From the NCBI GenBank assembly GCA_037013495.1, contig CM072806.1, positions 26,042,001 to 26,106,000 on the forward strand: DNA of 64,000 nt. Reading direction: 5' to 3'. Of this stretch, positions 1 through 11,647 are shown one piece after another. The stretch comes from Hippophae tibetana (Eukaryota; Streptophyta; Magnoliopsida; Rosales; Elaeagnaceae). Below the pieces are notes generated by a model. That model was not told where the DNA came from. It made no database searches and saw nothing but the letters and a program-made list of their open reading frames with translations. Position numbers and translations under genes: made by a program. The first letter of the stretch is position 1. Every line of letters begins with the position of its first letter.

Positions 1-991
1 GAATTTTTTTTCTTTTTCCGCATGCCACGTGTCGCGTTCTGATTCGCGGAAACAATTCGTGGGACACGTGGCAGCACATCATTAGGTGCACAAACCGGCT
101 GCACGTAGGAACGGCACACAGGATTGGCGCGCCGAAAATTGAGGCAACGGCTGAAAACGGGGCGTGATCCAGCGCGGTTGCGCGCATTGTAAATAGCCAC
201 GTGTCCGACTTTGATTAGGCTGAAATATTCGAGGGACACGTGGCAGATTATTATTCTGTAAAACTGAAGATGCACGCCGCTTGTGTGGACCGCGTCACAC
301 AGGATTTCTACACGAGCGGCTCGGTGCGCGACAGCTTGGATGGACACGCTTCAATCTGGACCGTTGATCTGATCCAACGGTCAGCGATCGCCTCGGGGGA
401 ATCTGAGCATCCGACATGTGGGTCCCACTCAGACGCCGGCCGGAGCGACACGTGGGGCCCACTGGCACGCCGAGCTGCGCGAAGACTGTACACGCGATTT
501 TGCCTCGTCTGGTTGCACGCGCCAAATCTGACCCGTTGAATCTTTGATCGGACGGTGGGTGATGATTTTCGTGATTTGTGCGAGTGCAATTCTTTTCCTG
601 CGCAGAAAATTCAAACTTTTGTTAATTATATTGTGACCCACAAATTTAATCAAAATTACATTTTTGTACTTTCTTACATTACACTTTAGCCCTTTGCTAA
701 TTTTAAATTAAATTTTTAACTTTTAATAATTATAATGAAGCCCAAATTTAATTTAAATTATATTTTCAACTTTTATAAATTGCAATTTATCACTCTTTTA
801 TTTGAAATTATATTTTTGGGTACAAATTTGCATTTAAGTACGTTTTCGATACAAATTACTTAATTTTATTTCAAATATATAAAAAACAGTAAATACTAAT
901 TTATTAATCGAAAATTAACTAAAAACATCAAGAACATAGCAATTATAATTAATAAAATAGGTGAAAATAACTATATAAAATACAGTTATCA
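1..991 (-). repeat. 3' LTR of the Athila-type element, visible part
   Basis: It matches 9172-10162 base for base as far as I can read and ends in CA at 991, where the two copies diverge (polypurine tract here, flanking DNA at 10163). Bases 1-600 are GC-rich with many CpG and five CACGTG boxes; 600-991 is very AT-rich. Short frames such as 240-539 (+) occur identically in the other LTR and are chance frames. Confidence 0.95.
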
Positions 992-1005
992 ACACCCCCA
1001 AACTT
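992..1005 (-). other. Polypurine tract of the Athila-type element
   Basis: On the minus strand the bases just before the 3' LTR read AAGTTTGGGGGTGT followed by the LTR start TGATAACTGT. This is the usual position and composition of the plus-strand primer of Athila elements. It sits just downstream of the GCTCGAGGACTAG-like stretch (about 1016-1028) often seen there. Confidence 0.9.
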
Positions 1006-2442
1006 AAGTTTTTCCTAGTCCTCGAGCAAAAGGAAGGAAATAAAACAAAGATAACTGCATTTAAAATAGTGATTTTCAAAATATTTCTTCTCTTTTGAAA
1101 TTACATAATTCAAAGAAATAAAAGAATTTAATCTAAGTATCAAAATCAATTTAAAAGTATATTACATTTTCACAATGAATTTTAGTGTGTGTGTGAAGTC
1201 TTTTCATATTTCATCACATGCAATCCGGATCAGTTTATACAAATATAAAATCAAACAAATTTTTAATGAAATCACAAATCCCATAAGTTTATTTTTCATT
1301 TCTCTCTCCACTAATGTAGACAAACACAAAACACTAAATCAATAGGACTTCATTAAGCTTGTAATGTATGGCTTAGGTAAAGGTTGGATGAAGGATAATA
1401 TTTAGCTTAAAACTTTTCCCGAGCATAACATTTCACGATTGAAAAAGATAATTCTATCATCACAATAATTACTTCCCAAATTGGGATTTCTCATCACATA
1501 CAATAACTATATATATTTTTATTTTTATTTTTTTCAGTAACCCTTTTTTTTTCTTGATATAACCTTTCTACATTTACTAACAATTGCCACATGTTAGTGA
1601 GATAAAAACAATAGGTATATCTACACATATATATATTTTTAGATAGGCTTTTAAATTGAGAAAAATATATATGTAAACTTTGAGGCTCAAAAGGGGTATA
1701 CTATGGATAATGTATGTCAAGGTAGATAGAAAGGCTCAAACGATCCAAAGATGGCCTAAATCATTTTCTTAGTTACATGTCATCTATAATTTCGCCTCGA
1801 GAGAAAATCAAACAAATTCTAAGAACTGTGACACCACAAATATCAATCGAATTCCATACTCATATAAACCTTCTCTAAATTATCATAGGAAATCAAAAAT
1901 CAAGACTAGTGCTCATGAATATTAATTCTTGTAAAAATGAAACATACGTAAAAATTATTCATCGCTTACACAATATTCAAATTTTTCAAAAAATTATGCA
2001 TCATTTAAATCAAAGAAATAAAAGTAAATCACTATTCATAACAGAATATCTTCAATTAACCAAAGAAAACAGAACAACAATATTTTTTTTTTTTGTTTTT
2101 GTTGTCATACAAACAAAAAAATATTTCAATTAAGTTCAAAATACCTACCACCCCTAAACTTAACATGCACATTGTCCCAAATGTGTGAAAATTAAAGAAC
2201 AAAGGAGATGTGTTAAAAGAACTTCCCTGAATGGTGAGTTGACTTGTGAGATTGAAATCCAAAAATCGTTTTACCTCCTCCGATTGCACCTATCAAAACA
2301 AAATAACAAAATGAAGAGTTATGCAACTAATACATGTTCTAAAACAAAATATATAAATAAATAAATAAAAATAAAACACATGGGTTGCCTCCCAAGAAGC
2401 GCTTGATTTAGAGTCATCAGCTTGACTACCTTTCTCCTTGCT
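1006..2442 (-). other. 3' non-coding stretch between pol and the polypurine tract, with a second tract-like motif
   Basis: No frame of useful length is present; the longest minus-strand one is 77 codons at 2056-2289 and resembles nothing I know. At 2147-2163 the minus strand carries a second purine-rich block (TTAAGTTTAGGGGTGGT), preceded by a GACAATGTGCAT-like stretch. It closely resembles the terminal polypurine tract about 1.15 kb away. The span between the two blocks is AT-rich with no recognisable env-like sequence. Confidence 0.75.
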
Positions 2443-5400
2443 TTAGGTTGGATCAGATAAGAAAATGGTGGACTTTTGACGATCAATGTCACCCCCCCAA
2501 TAATGTTTGAGTCTTTGCCCGTTCACTTGGAAGGTACTTTGTGATTCTTCACCTTTAATCTCAATAGCCCCATATGGGTGTACTTTGGTAATAATGAATG
2601 GCCCTGACCACTTAGATTTCAATTTTCCTGAGAAGAACTTCAAACGAGAATTGAAGAGCAATACTTTCTGTCCTGGTTCAAAGTGTCTATGCAAGATTTT
2701 GTTGTCATGCCACCTCTTCGTCTTTTCTTTATAAATCTCAGCATTTTCATATGCGTGTAAACGAATCTCATCCATCTCATTGAGTTGTAGGAGACGTCTT
2801 TCGCCAGCAGCGCCTAAATCAAAATTTAAATTCTTGATAGCCCAATACGCATGGTGCTCTAATTCAACCGGGAGATGACAAGCTTTCCCAAAAACCAACC
2901 GATATGGGGACATCCCAATGGGTGTCTTGTATGCTGTTCGATATGCCCAGAGTGCATCATCCAACCTCTTAGACCAATCCTTCCTTGAAGGATTTACCGT
3001 CTTCTCCAAAATCCTCTTCACCTCTCTATTTGATATCTCGACTTGTCCACTTGTTTGAGGATGATAAGCAGTTGCAATCTTGTGAGTGACACCGTATTTG
3101 GCAAGGAGGGTTTCAAAATATTTGTTGCAAAAATGAGTTCCCCCATCACTTATGATTGCCCTTGGGGTGCCAAATCGAGTGAAAATGTTTTTCTTTAGAA
3201 AATTCAGTACCACTTTGGAATCATTGGTAGGCAAGGGAATTGCTTCTACCCACTTAGAAACATAATCCACAGCAACCAAAATGTAGAGGTTGTTGTAGGA
3301 CGAGATAAAAGGCCCCATGAAATCAATTCCCCAAACATCAAATATTTCTACCTCAAGAATGTTGTTTAAAGGCATCTCGTGTTTCTTAAAAATGTTACCA
3401 ACTCTTTGGCACCTGTCACAGTGTGAAACAAAGAAATGTGCATCTTTAAACAAATTTGGCCAATAAAAACCAGATTGAAGAACCTTAGCCGCAGTTCTTT
3501 CTTTTCCAAAATGGCCCCCATAGGCTGAAGAATGACAATGTTTAAGTATATTTTCAATTTCTTCCTTTGGGACACACCTTCTGATAAGTTGATCTGCACA
3601 ATGCTTAAACAAGTAAGGTTCATCCCATAAATAGTACTTAACATCGTGTAAGAATTTTTTCTTCTGTTGGAAAGATATTTCCGGTGGGAGCACATTGCTT
3701 ACAATGTAATTAACATAGTCTGCGTACCATGGCACACTTATATGATCAAAGGAAAACAATTGCTCATCAGGAAAAGTCTCACCAATGATAGTCTTGTCCA
3801 CGGCTCCATCATTATTCTCCAATCTCGATAGATGATCGGCCACTTGATTTTCGGTTCCTTTCTTATCCTTGATCTCCAAATCAAATTCTTGAAGTAGGAG
3901 GATCCATCTAATCAGTCTTGGTTTTGCATCTTTTTTAGCCATTAGATATTTTATAGCAGAATGATCAGTATAAACTGTCACTTTAGTTCCGATTAGGTAG
4001 GAGCGAAACTTTTCAAAAGCATATACAACAGCAAGTAATTCTTTTTCAGTGGTAGCATAATTCATTTGAGCCTCGGTCAAAGTTTTACTGGCATAGTATA
4101 TGGCATGAAAAACTCTCTTTTTCCGTTGTCCTAAAACAGCTCCTACTGCAAAATCACTGGCATCACACATAAGCTCAAAAGGTAGATTCCAATCTGGTGC
4201 AACAATGATGGGAGCCGTGATCAACTTTTCTTTCAACACCCTGAAAGCTGCAAAACACTTTTCGTCAAATGTGAATTTTGTATCTTTTTCCAAAAGATTA
4301 CAAAGAGGCTTTGATATCTTGGAAAAATCTTTTATGAAACGCCTATAGAATCCTGCATGCCCAAGAAAGCTTCTAATTGCTTTCACCGATGTTGGAGGCG
4401 GTAGTTTCTCAATGGTTTCAATCTTTGCCCTATCCACTTCAATTCCTTTAGACGAAATTAGATGGCCGAGGACAACACCTTCTCCTACCATAAAGTGGCA
4501 TTTTTCCCAATTTAAAACCAAGTTTGTTTCTTCGCATTTTTGTAGGACCAAAGAAAGGTTATGCAAGCACATATCAAATGAATCCCCAAAAACTGAGAAG
4601 TCGTCCATAAATATCTCAATAAAATCTTCCACCATGCTTGAGAAGATAGCCATCATACACCTCTGAAAAGTGGCTGGAGCATTACACAATCCAAAAGGCA
4701 TTCTTCGGAAAGCAAAAGTTCCATATGGACAGGTGAAAGTGGTTTTCTCTTGATCTTCAGGCGCGATAGCAATTTGATTGTAACCAGAATAGCCATCCAA
4801 GAAACAATAGAAAGAATGTCCTGCCAATCTGTCTAGCATTTGGTCAATAAATGGAAGGGGAAAATGATCCTTTCGAGTGGCCTTGTTGAGCTTCCGATAA
4901 TCCATGCATACCCGCCAACCTGTCACTTTCCTTGTGGGAATCAGCTCATTATTGCTATTAGTCTCCACTGTAATTCCTCCTTTCTTCGGAACACAATGAA
5001 TTGGGCTGACCCAAGAGCTATCTGAAATAGGATAGATAATGCCTGCATCTAACCACTTAATGATTTCCTCTTTTACTACCTCCTTCATGATTGGATTCAA
5101 ACGACGTTGATGCTCAATAGTAGGCTTGATATCTTCTTCAAACAAGATCTTGTGCATGCATATTGAAGGGCTAATTCCTTTAATGTCAGCTATAGACCAT
5201 CCTAATGCTAGCTTGTAATTTCTCAACACTCTCAATAGCTTCTTTTCTTGATCGTCATCTAGAGATGCTGAAATAATCACAGGCATTGTAGTCATTTCAC
5301 CCAAATAAGCATACCTTAGATGGGTAGGCAGTGGCTTAAGCTCTAATAATTGTTTCTGTTCCATAGATGGCTTCCCATAGGTAAGCTTAGATGGTGTTGC

Positions 5401-7884
5401 AACTTGTGATGCCTCTTCTTCAGTTTGCGGACTAAAGAGTTGTGGAGATGCTTTAAGTAACTTGAGATATTCAAGAGAATCAAAGTTATCAATAACATTG
5501 TCATTCACAAGTGCAAGTTCCAAAGCATCAGTACTCCAGTTTTCCCTGAAATTGTTTTCAACTAACGCATTCACCATGTCAACTCTAAAGCAATCATCAG
5601 ATTCTCTTGGAAATTTCATAGCTTTAAAGACATTGAAAGTTACCTCTTGGTCTTGAACTCTCATGGTGAGCTCACCTTTTTGGACATCAATCAAAGTCCT
5701 ACCAGTTGCTAAAAATGGTCTCCCCAGAATAATAGGAATTTCTTTATCTTCCTCCATGTCAAGAATTATGAAATCTGTAGGAAAGATAAACTTGTCAACC
5801 TTTACAAGCACATCCTCTATAATGCCTCTCGGGTGTTTCAGAGACCTATCTGCAAGTTGAAGAGTTACAGTGGTCGGTTGTGCTTCTCCTAATCCAAGTC
5901 TTTGATAGATGGATAGTGGCATCAAATTAATGCTTGCACCCAGATCACACAGAGCTCTACCAAAAAATTTCTCACCAATAGTACAAGGAATGGTGAAACT
6001 TCCTGGATCTTTAAGCTTAGGTGGTAGCTTCTTCTGAAGGATGGCACTACACTCCTCTGTGAGAGCAACTGTCTCAAAATCACCTAACCTTCTCTTCTTA
6101 GACAAAATGTCTTTCATGAATTTCACATAGCTAGGCATTTGCTCCAAGGCATCAGCGAAAGGAATGTTTATATGAAGTTTCTTAAATACTTCAAGAAACT
6201 TGGAGAATTGCTTATCAAGCTTTTGCTTATGGAAGCGTTGAGGAAATGGAATTGGTGGATTATATGACTTGAGACTTTCTAAAGCTGGTTTCATTATCGG
6301 ACTTTCTGTTAATTCATTCTCTTCAACCCTATGATTAGCCTTTTCTTGTTTTTCTGGGTCAACACCCTCAATAATAAGAGACGGTGGAGAAATGGGTTTT
6401 TGTATTTCTTCTAACTCTTTTCCACTCCTCAATGTCACTGCCTTACAATGCTCTTTTCCCTCCCTTTTTGGATTGATTTCAGTATCACTAGGTAAAGAAC
6501 CTTGAGGGCGATTGTTAACAGCAGTAGCTAGTTGCCCCAATTGAACTTCGAGATTTCTAATAGACGTTGCCTGATTTTGGAGAATAGTCTCATTCTTAGC
6601 CATATATTGAGCAAACATATCTTCCAATGAAGGCTTTCTCTCCTGTTGTGGGACTTGGTTATGAAAACCTGGAGGGTGAGTGGGCTTCATAGAAGATGAT
6701 TGGCCTTGATTATTACTCCAAGAAAAATTAGGATGATTCTTCCACCCTGGATTGTATGTGTTGGAATAGGGATTGTTTTGATTGTTTTGATTCCTACTGT
6801 AATTGGAAACAAAATTGACAGATTCAGAGTTGTGAGGACATCTCTCACTGGCATGATTACCATTGCAAATTTCACATGCAACAAAAGGACTCTGAATAGA
6901 ATGGACACCCATAGTATCCATCTTTTTCACCAAAGCAGATACTTGTGCAGTTAAAGCAGTCATAGCATCAATCTCATGAATTCCAGCTGCTTTCTTAGGC
7001 AACATCCTCTCTGATGGCCATTCATAACTATTTGAGGCCATTTCCTCTAATAAGTTGTATGCTTCATCAATTGATTTCCCCATTAAAGCACCACCTGCTG
7101 CAGCATCAATCATATTTCTAGTTTGACCCATCAAACTATTATAAAATGTTTGAACTTGAAGCCACTTCGGTAATCCGTGGTGAGGACATCTTCGAAGTAG
7201 CTCCTTGTACCTCTCCCAAGCTTCATATAATGACTCTGAGTCAAACTGCATAAAAGTGGTGATTTCATTTCTCATCCGTGCAGTCTTTGCCGGTGGAAAA
7301 TATTTGGCTAAAAATTTTTGAGCCAAATCCTCCCACGTAGTGATAGAACCACATGGTAATGAATTCAACCAACTCTTTGCCTTATCCCTAAGTGAAAAGG
7401 GAAAAAGTCTCAACCGAATAGCATCATCAGTGACTCCATTATGCCTAAATGTGTCGCAAATCTCTAGGAAATTTGATATATGGGAGTTTGGATCATCGTG
7501 AGGTAAACCACCAAATTGTACCGATGTTTGAATCATATGAATGATTGCAGGCTTAATTTCAAAATTATTGGCTTGAATTAATGGTCTTCTAATGCTTGAA
7601 TGGATGCCACCAACCATGGGCACTGCATAATCTCTTAAGGACCTTGGTTCTTCAACTTCTGGAATTTCATTATCCATAACTAGATGTTCTAAGGTTTCTC
7701 GTTTATTATTTTTCTTCCAGTTCAAAATAGTTCTATGAATTTCTAGATCTAAGGGAACTAAGTCAAGATTTCTTTTGCGTCGCATACAAAGTCTCACTCT
7801 ATCCAAAATTAAATCTAATACAATATATAAATTAAATTTAAAACATAAATAAACACACAAATCCAAACAAGTAACAGTAAGCAA
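2443..7884 (-). CDS. Gag-Pol polyprotein, Athila-type Ty3/gypsy retrotransposon
   Basis: A single frame of 1813 codons. The likely start is Met34 (7783-7785), because the first 33 residues are hydrophobic leader-like sequence and the familiar Athila gag beginning follows Met34. Domains in order, by approximate residue: gag about 100-300 with a SWLNSLP...W..L...FL..YFP block; CCHC-type knuckle 335-350; aspartic protease around 646 (DLGAS); reverse transcriptase 910-1170 with FMDD at 1092; RNase H 1215-1345; integrase with HHCC zinc fold 1445-1495 and catalytic core 1510-1620; then a chromodomain-less tail. Gag should form the particle, and the pol enzymes copy RNA to DNA and insert it in the nucleus. 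The frame looks whole, matching the identical LTRs. Confidence 0.95.
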   Translation of the reverse strand: MLTVTCLDLCVYLCFKFNLYIVLDLILDRVRLCMRRKRNLDLVPLDLEIHRTILNWKKNNKRETLEHLVMDNEIPEVEEPRSLRDYAVPMVGGIHSSIRRPLIQANNFEIKPAIIHMIQTSVQFGGLPHDDPNSHISNFLEICDTFRHNGVTDDAIRLRLFPFSLRDKAKSWLNSLPCGSITTWEDLAQKFLAKYFPPAKTARMRNEITTFMQFDSESLYEAWERYKELLRRCPHHGLPKWLQVQTFYNSLMGQTRNMIDAAAGGALMGKSIDEAYNLLEEMASNSYEWPSERMLPKKAAGIHEIDAMTALTAQVSALVKKMDTMGVHSIQSPFVACEICNGNHASERCPHNSESVNFVSNYSRNQNNQNNPYSNTYNPGWKNHPNFSWSNNQGQSSSMKPTHPPGFHNQVPQQERKPSLEDMFAQYMAKNETILQNQATSIRNLEVQLGQLATAVNNRPQGSLPSDTEINPKREGKEHCKAVTLRSGKELEEIQKPISPPSLIIEGVDPEKQEKANHRVEENELTESPIMKPALESLKSYNPPIPFPQRFHKQKLDKQFSKFLEVFKKLHINIPFADALEQMPSYVKFMKDILSKKRRLGDFETVALTEECSAILQKKLPPKLKDPGSFTIPCTIGEKFFGRALCDLGASINLMPLSIYQRLGLGEAQPTTVTLQLADRSLKHPRGIIEDVLVKVDKFIFPTDFIILDMEEDKEIPIILGRPFLATGRTLIDVQKGELTMRVQDQEVTFNVFKAMKFPRESDDCFRVDMVNALVENNFRENWSTDALELALVNDNVIDNFDSLEYLKLLKASPQLFSPQTEEEASQVATPSKLTYGKPSMEQKQLLELKPLPTHLRYAYLGEMTTMPVIISASLDDDQEKKLLRVLRNYKLALGWSIADIKGISPSICMHKILFEEDIKPTIEHQRRLNPIMKEVVKEEIIKWLDAGIIYPISDSSWVSPIHCVPKKGGITVETNSNNELIPTRKVTGWRVCMDYRKLNKATRKDHFPLPFIDQMLDRLAGHSFYCFLDGYSGYNQIAIAPEDQEKTTFTCPYGTFAFRRMPFGLCNAPATFQRCMMAIFSSMVEDFIEIFMDDFSVFGDSFDMCLHNLSLVLQKCEETNLVLNWEKCHFMVGEGVVLGHLISSKGIEVDRAKIETIEKLPPPTSVKAIRSFLGHAGFYRRFIKDFSKISKPLCNLLEKDTKFTFDEKCFAAFRVLKEKLITAPIIVAPDWNLPFELMCDASDFAVGAVLGQRKKRVFHAIYYASKTLTEAQMNYATTEKELLAVVYAFEKFRSYLIGTKVTVYTDHSAIKYLMAKKDAKPRLIRWILLLQEFDLEIKDKKGTENQVADHLSRLENNDGAVDKTIIGETFPDEQLFSFDHISVPWYADYVNYIVSNVLPPEISFQQKKKFLHDVKYYLWDEPYLFKHCADQLIRRCVPKEEIENILKHCHSSAYGGHFGKERTAAKVLQSGFYWPNLFKDAHFFVSHCDRCQRVGNIFKKHEMPLNNILEVEIFDVWGIDFMGPFISSYNNLYILVAVDYVSKWVEAIPLPTNDSKVVLNFLKKNIFTRFGTPRAIISDGGTHFCNKYFETLLAKYGVTHKIATAYHPQTSGQVEISNREVKRILEKTVNPSRKDWSKRLDDALWAYRTAYKTPIGMSPYRLVFGKACHLPVELEHHAYWAIKNLNFDLGAAGERRLLQLNEMDEIRLHAYENAEIYKEKTKRWHDNKILHRHFEPGQKVLLFNSRLKFFSGKLKSKWSGPFIITKVHPYGAIEIKGEESQSTFQVNGQRLKHYWGGDIDRQKSTIFLSDPT

Positions 7885-7962
7885 TTAAACAAATAATATT
7901 TTTTTTTTTGAATTAAAATCAGATTAATTGGTATTAATATCAACAAAAATTAGTAAAATAAT

Positions 7963-7980
7963 TCCCCGGCAACGGCGCCA
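7963..7980 (-). other. Primer binding site for tRNA-Asp
   Basis: The plus strand here equals the last 18 bases of plant tRNA-Asp(GUC) including CCA, so the minus strand (TGGCGCCGTTGCCGGGGA) would pair with that tRNA to prime first-strand synthesis. Six bases separate it from the LTR edge at 7987. A tRNA-Asp primer is characteristic of Athila and related Tat elements. Confidence 0.93.
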
Positions 7981-9194
7981 AAAACTTGTTGCGTGTTTTT
8001 CAACACACGAACTCGTGCAAGTATACACGGTCACAAGTAATAATACGATAAGTAAAGTATCGTTCCCACAGAGATTTATTACTAGTATTCGTTAATTATT
8101 AAAATTATTTCAACCTAATTTTATCCAAACAGTCGATAATTTGATGTCGTTTGACTAACTAACTTTTATAACAGATTGCAAGAAAATTCTAGGATTGCAG
8201 TTTCACCAAATTAATTCACTTGAATCATTATATTTTATCTTGATTTATGTTATCGCGTTTTAAGTTGTTAACCAAGAACTCCTAATTTATCCATATATCT
8301 CTTCCGAGCTCCATACAGAAACATCTAGTTAAAATGATTCACTATATTCCTATGCGAATTAAATTCAACCAGATTTATTAAGTTCTGAGTTCTCTAACAG
8401 TTACACATACAATAAAAGTATATTTCTATCTCTTATGTATATACGTTATTTCATCACGAGCAGCACACAAAAATGCCTTTTTCAAGTTTATTTAAATGTC
8501 ACATATCAGTTAATTAATCTTCCGATAATTAAAAGCATTAAACACTGATAAAATAAACAACTTAAAACAGTCCCATAAATCATTCAAAAATATTTAATTC
8601 AAATTTCATAATTTACGCTACACTGCAACCCTAGAACAAATGTATTAGTTCATAGCAGAATTTAAAATGACAACACAACAAAAATAAAACCTTGCAGAGA
8701 AAGAAAATTAAAAGAAAATAGATAAGAAAAAAAAACTCTTTCACGATTCCTCAATGAAAAATAAATTTCATCCCTTTTCTTCTTCTTTGTTGTCTTCTTT
8801 CTCTGTAATTTCCCTAAGAAGATACAATATAAAATGTTAAATCAATACTCTGCATGTTCGTGTAACACGCAAACAAGAAAAACAGAAAAATTAAAATGTT
8901 ACAAGGAAGAAAAACTTGCAAGAACTGCTAGTTTTCTCCAAAAATTTCGAGAGAAAAAGAAGAAAGAAAAAAAAACACTCTCCTCGAAAAATAGAAACTG
9001 AACTAAGAGAAAAAGAGAAAAATAATTCATCCTGGTGTACGCGTATCCCCCAAACATATATCACTTTTTTATTTTTTTTTTATATTTTTTTTATTTTTTT
9101 TTTTATATCATCAGTGGGGGACAAGATGATATGGGCTAGCACGCGTAACAAACACACTCTGCAAATTTTTTGAATTTTTTTTCTTTTTCCGCAT

Positions 9195-9245
9195 GCCACG
9201 TGTCGCGTTCTGATTCGCGGAAACAATTCGTGGGACACGTGGCAG
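9195..9245. promoter_or_regulatory. G-box pair module, copy 1 (also at 24-74)
   Basis: The 51-base module starts GCCACGTGTC and ends GACACGTGGCAG, so two CACGTG boxes face each other with centres 39 bases apart. G-boxes of this ABRE-like form bind plant bZIP and bHLH factors. The function here is inferred from sequence only. Confidence 0.6.
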
Positions 9246-9366
9246 CACATCATTAGGTGCACAAACCGGCTGCACGTAGGAACGGCACACAGGATTGGCG
9301 CGCCGAAAATTGAGGCAACGGCTGAAAACGGGGCGTGATCCAGCGCGGTTGCGCGCATTGTAAATA

Positions 9367-9417
9367 GCCACGTGTCCGACTTTGATTAGGCTGAAATATT
9401 CGAGGGACACGTGGCAG
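9367..9417. promoter_or_regulatory. G-box pair module, copy 2 (also at 196-246)
   Basis: It has the same length (51 bases), the same outer decamers and the same 39-base centre spacing as the module 172 bases before it; the inner part is diverged. A fifth, single CACGTG lies at 9620-9625 (449-454 in the other LTR). The conserved boxes around a changed core suggest an old internal duplication held by selection or by chance. Confidence 0.6.
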
Positions 9418-10162
9418 ATTATTATTCTGTAAAACTGAAGATGCACGCCGCTTGTGTGGACCGCGTCACACAGGATTTCTACACGAGCGGCTCGGTGCGC
9501 GACAGCTTGGATGGACACGCTTCAATCTGGACCGTTGATCTGATCCAACGGTCAGCGATCGCCTCGGGGGAATCTGAGCATCCGACATGTGGGTCCCACT
9601 CAGACGCCGGCCGGAGCGACACGTGGGGCCCACTGGCACGCCGAGCTGCGCGAAGACTGTACACGCGATTTTGCCTCGTCTGGTTGCACGCGCCAAATCT
9701 GACCCGTTGAATCTTTGATCGGACGGTGGGTGATGATTTTCGTGATTTGTGCGAGTGCAATTCTTTTCCTGCGCAGAAAATTCAAACTTTTGTTAATTAT
9801 ATTGTGACCCACAAATTTAATCAAAATTACATTTTTGTACTTTCTTACATTACACTTTAGCCCTTTGCTAATTTTAAATTAAATTTTTAACTTTTAATAA
9901 TTATAATGAAGCCCAAATTTAATTTAAATTATATTTTCAACTTTTATAAATTGCAATTTATCACTCTTTTATTTGAAATTATATTTTTGGGTACAAATTT
10001 GCATTTAAGTACGTTTTCGATACAAATTACTTAATTTTATTTCAAATATATAAAAAACAGTAAATACTAATTTATTAATCGAAAATTAACTAAAAACATC
10101 AAGAACATAGCAATTATAATTAATAAAATAGGTGAAAATAACTATATAAAATACAGTTATCA

Positions 10163-11110
10163 GTGATTTATAAAGGTGTAGTAAAATAATAAAGTGGTTG
10201 ATTCTACATGATAAACATGAAAATTGGGTAAATTAGAAACCTAAGTTAATTTTACCCTCATAGATTATTGGCCTGAAGCTCTATTCTACCGGTAAAACAT
10301 GGCCGAGTAAAACCTAAGTCTAATAAGTTTGCTTCCTCGGAAGCATTATGAAAATTATTCATTTTCCATTATACGCGTTGGCCTTTCCTTTCATATTCCT
10401 CACTGAAGAGTATCTCATTAAAATCACCCATACATACAACTTTAAATAAGTTAGCAAGGTCTTCTAGAGTTTTCTAAGAAATATTTTTACCACAGACGTA
10501 ATAAAGGAGTGGTTGACTTGGAAATTTGATGGATTTGCGAGAATATTGCCTTAAAAGATAATTTTTCCTTTGTTGGATTGGAGAGAGAATCATCGGTTGC
10601 AGGGTTCTTTGGGGAGATATCAATTACAACAGTTGGTTCAAGGCAATTATGAAAATAATTTTCATTTACCTCCTCATTCAGAGCATATATAGAATCTTTT
10701 CGTTAGGAACTATCAGAAGGGAGACCCAAATAATTAGCCTTAAAATCAGTCGAGATACTCACTGTATTCAAAAATTTGTCTTGAGACAGACTGGGGTTGT
10801 CAACCGGCGTCACCACCGTGAAAATTTCCATCGATTGGACCTTTTTCTTCCATTGCAATTTTTTTCTTTTTACGTACAGAACATGATTGATTTCCAGCCT
10901 TACTTTCTTGAGTATCTTGACTAAAAGATTTGAAAATTACTTCATGAGTTTGAACTCTTAACCAACTTCCATAAAGTAGATTCATTGTATCAAAAGGACC
11001 TTTGTCACAATCATAGATGCCATATCCGATAAGGCCTTACCCAAAGCAGAATAGAGACATTTTTTCATATTTGAAAGTGACTTTCATACTGTCATTTCCT
11101 TTACTTAAAA
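10163..11110 (-). pseudogene. LINE (L1-type) remnant: ORF1 tail and endonuclease piece
   Basis: Read on the minus strand. At about 10985-10800 there is a YGSWLRVQ-type segment like the zinc-knuckle/DUF4283 region of plant LINE ORF1, followed by a lysine-rich stretch. At about 10430-10300 it reads GDFNEILFSEE, then EANLLDLGFTRPCFTG, the conserved core of the LINE APE-type endonuclease. Several stops and frame changes interrupt it, so it is a dead copy. The piece stops sharply at 10163, where the young LTR begins, so the Athila-type element probably inserted into it; the rest should lie left of the window. Confidence 0.72.
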
Positions 11111-11194
11111 AGTGTAGCGTTTCTCTGGAAGTTCATCTTCCACACCTTTGTTTCATCTTCATCCTTCATCACCCTCTCCATTGGGTTAAAAATT

Positions 11195-11647
11195 TAACGG
11201 GTAGGTCCCACTCAACGTCGAGCAGTGTGCCATCCAAGAAACCATGTCCACTCGCTTTTGTCACGTCTGGATTCCACGCGCCTGATCCAGACCATTGATT
11301 AGATGATCTAACGATATGTGGCACACGTGTATAATGTAGCGTGTGGTACTTTTCTTGCACAAAAAAACTAAATTTAATAAATTTCATTTTGACCCTCAAA
11401 TTTAATTCAAATTAACTTCTAATCTTTTGACATTTGTAATTTCATCCACTTTTAATTCCAATTATATTTTTAGTTTTTATTAATTGCAATTAAGTCCTTT
11501 TTTTATTAAAATTCATTAATTTTCTTAAAAATATATTTATTAAATTACTAATAGTAAATATTAATTTAATTAATTAAAATTACATAAAAACATAGCAATT
11601 ATAATTAATAAAATGGACAAAAATAACTATAAAATATAGAGTTATCA
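11195..11647 (-). repeat. Old, decayed LTR fragment of the same Athila lineage
   Basis: It aligns by eye with about 415-991 of the young LTR: a GGTCCCACTC block, a CACGCGCC block, the AT-rich half with the same run of short motifs, and the shared end ATAGCAATTATAATTAATAAAAT...GTTATCA. It is much diverged and has lost many CpG sites. The end at 11647 is followed by a copia LTR rather than a polypurine tract, so it is either the outer edge of a lost element or a solo LTR remnant. Confidence 0.8.

Larger units (their letters stand above)
1..10162 (-). mobile_element. Young Athila-type Ty3/gypsy LTR retrotransposon (runs off the left edge)
   Basis: The element reads on the minus strand: 5' LTR 7987-10162, primer binding site 7963-7980, gag-pol 2443-7884, a 3' non-coding stretch 992-2442 with a polypurine tract at 992-1005, and a 3' LTR whose visible part is 1-991. 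About 1.2 kb of the 3' LTR should lie left of the window. Reading the shared 991 bases against 9172-10162 I saw no difference. At a commonly used plant LTR rate (about 1.3e-8 per site per year) one change would already mean about 40,000 years, so insertion is probably very recent. It looks whole in the part visible. The tRNA-Asp primer, long LTRs, single gag-pol frame and tract ending in TTTGGGGGTGT fit the Athila lineage. No env-like frame follows pol. The 5 bases after the right LTR (GTGAT) are the expected target duplication, but the matching left copy is outside the window. Confidence 0.95.
7987..10162 (-). repeat. 5' LTR of the Athila-type element (2176 bp)
   Basis: On the plus strand it begins TGTTGCGTG and ends GTTATCA, giving TG...CA ends on either strand. 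It is bounded inside by the tRNA-Asp primer site and outside by unrelated LINE-like DNA. The inner part (7987-8120) carries the stretch with GTATCGTTCCCACAG common to Athila LTR ends. The middle has a long T-rich tract (about 9064-9105), and 9172-9770 is GC-rich with G-boxes. Confidence 0.93.

Noticed and set aside
24-246. Spaced repeats in the LTR as a CRISPR-like array
   Set aside because: There are only two modules with diverged cores in a plant LTR, so this is a cis-element duplication.
240-539. 99-codon frame (+) in the LTR, with an identical copy at 9411-9710
   Set aside because: It exists twice only because the LTRs are identical. It is in GC-rich promoter-like sequence and resembles no protein.
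7963-7980. tRNA-Asp 3' end sequence, possible tRNA gene
   Set aside because: Only the last 18 bases of the tRNA are present, next to an LTR edge. It is a primer binding site.
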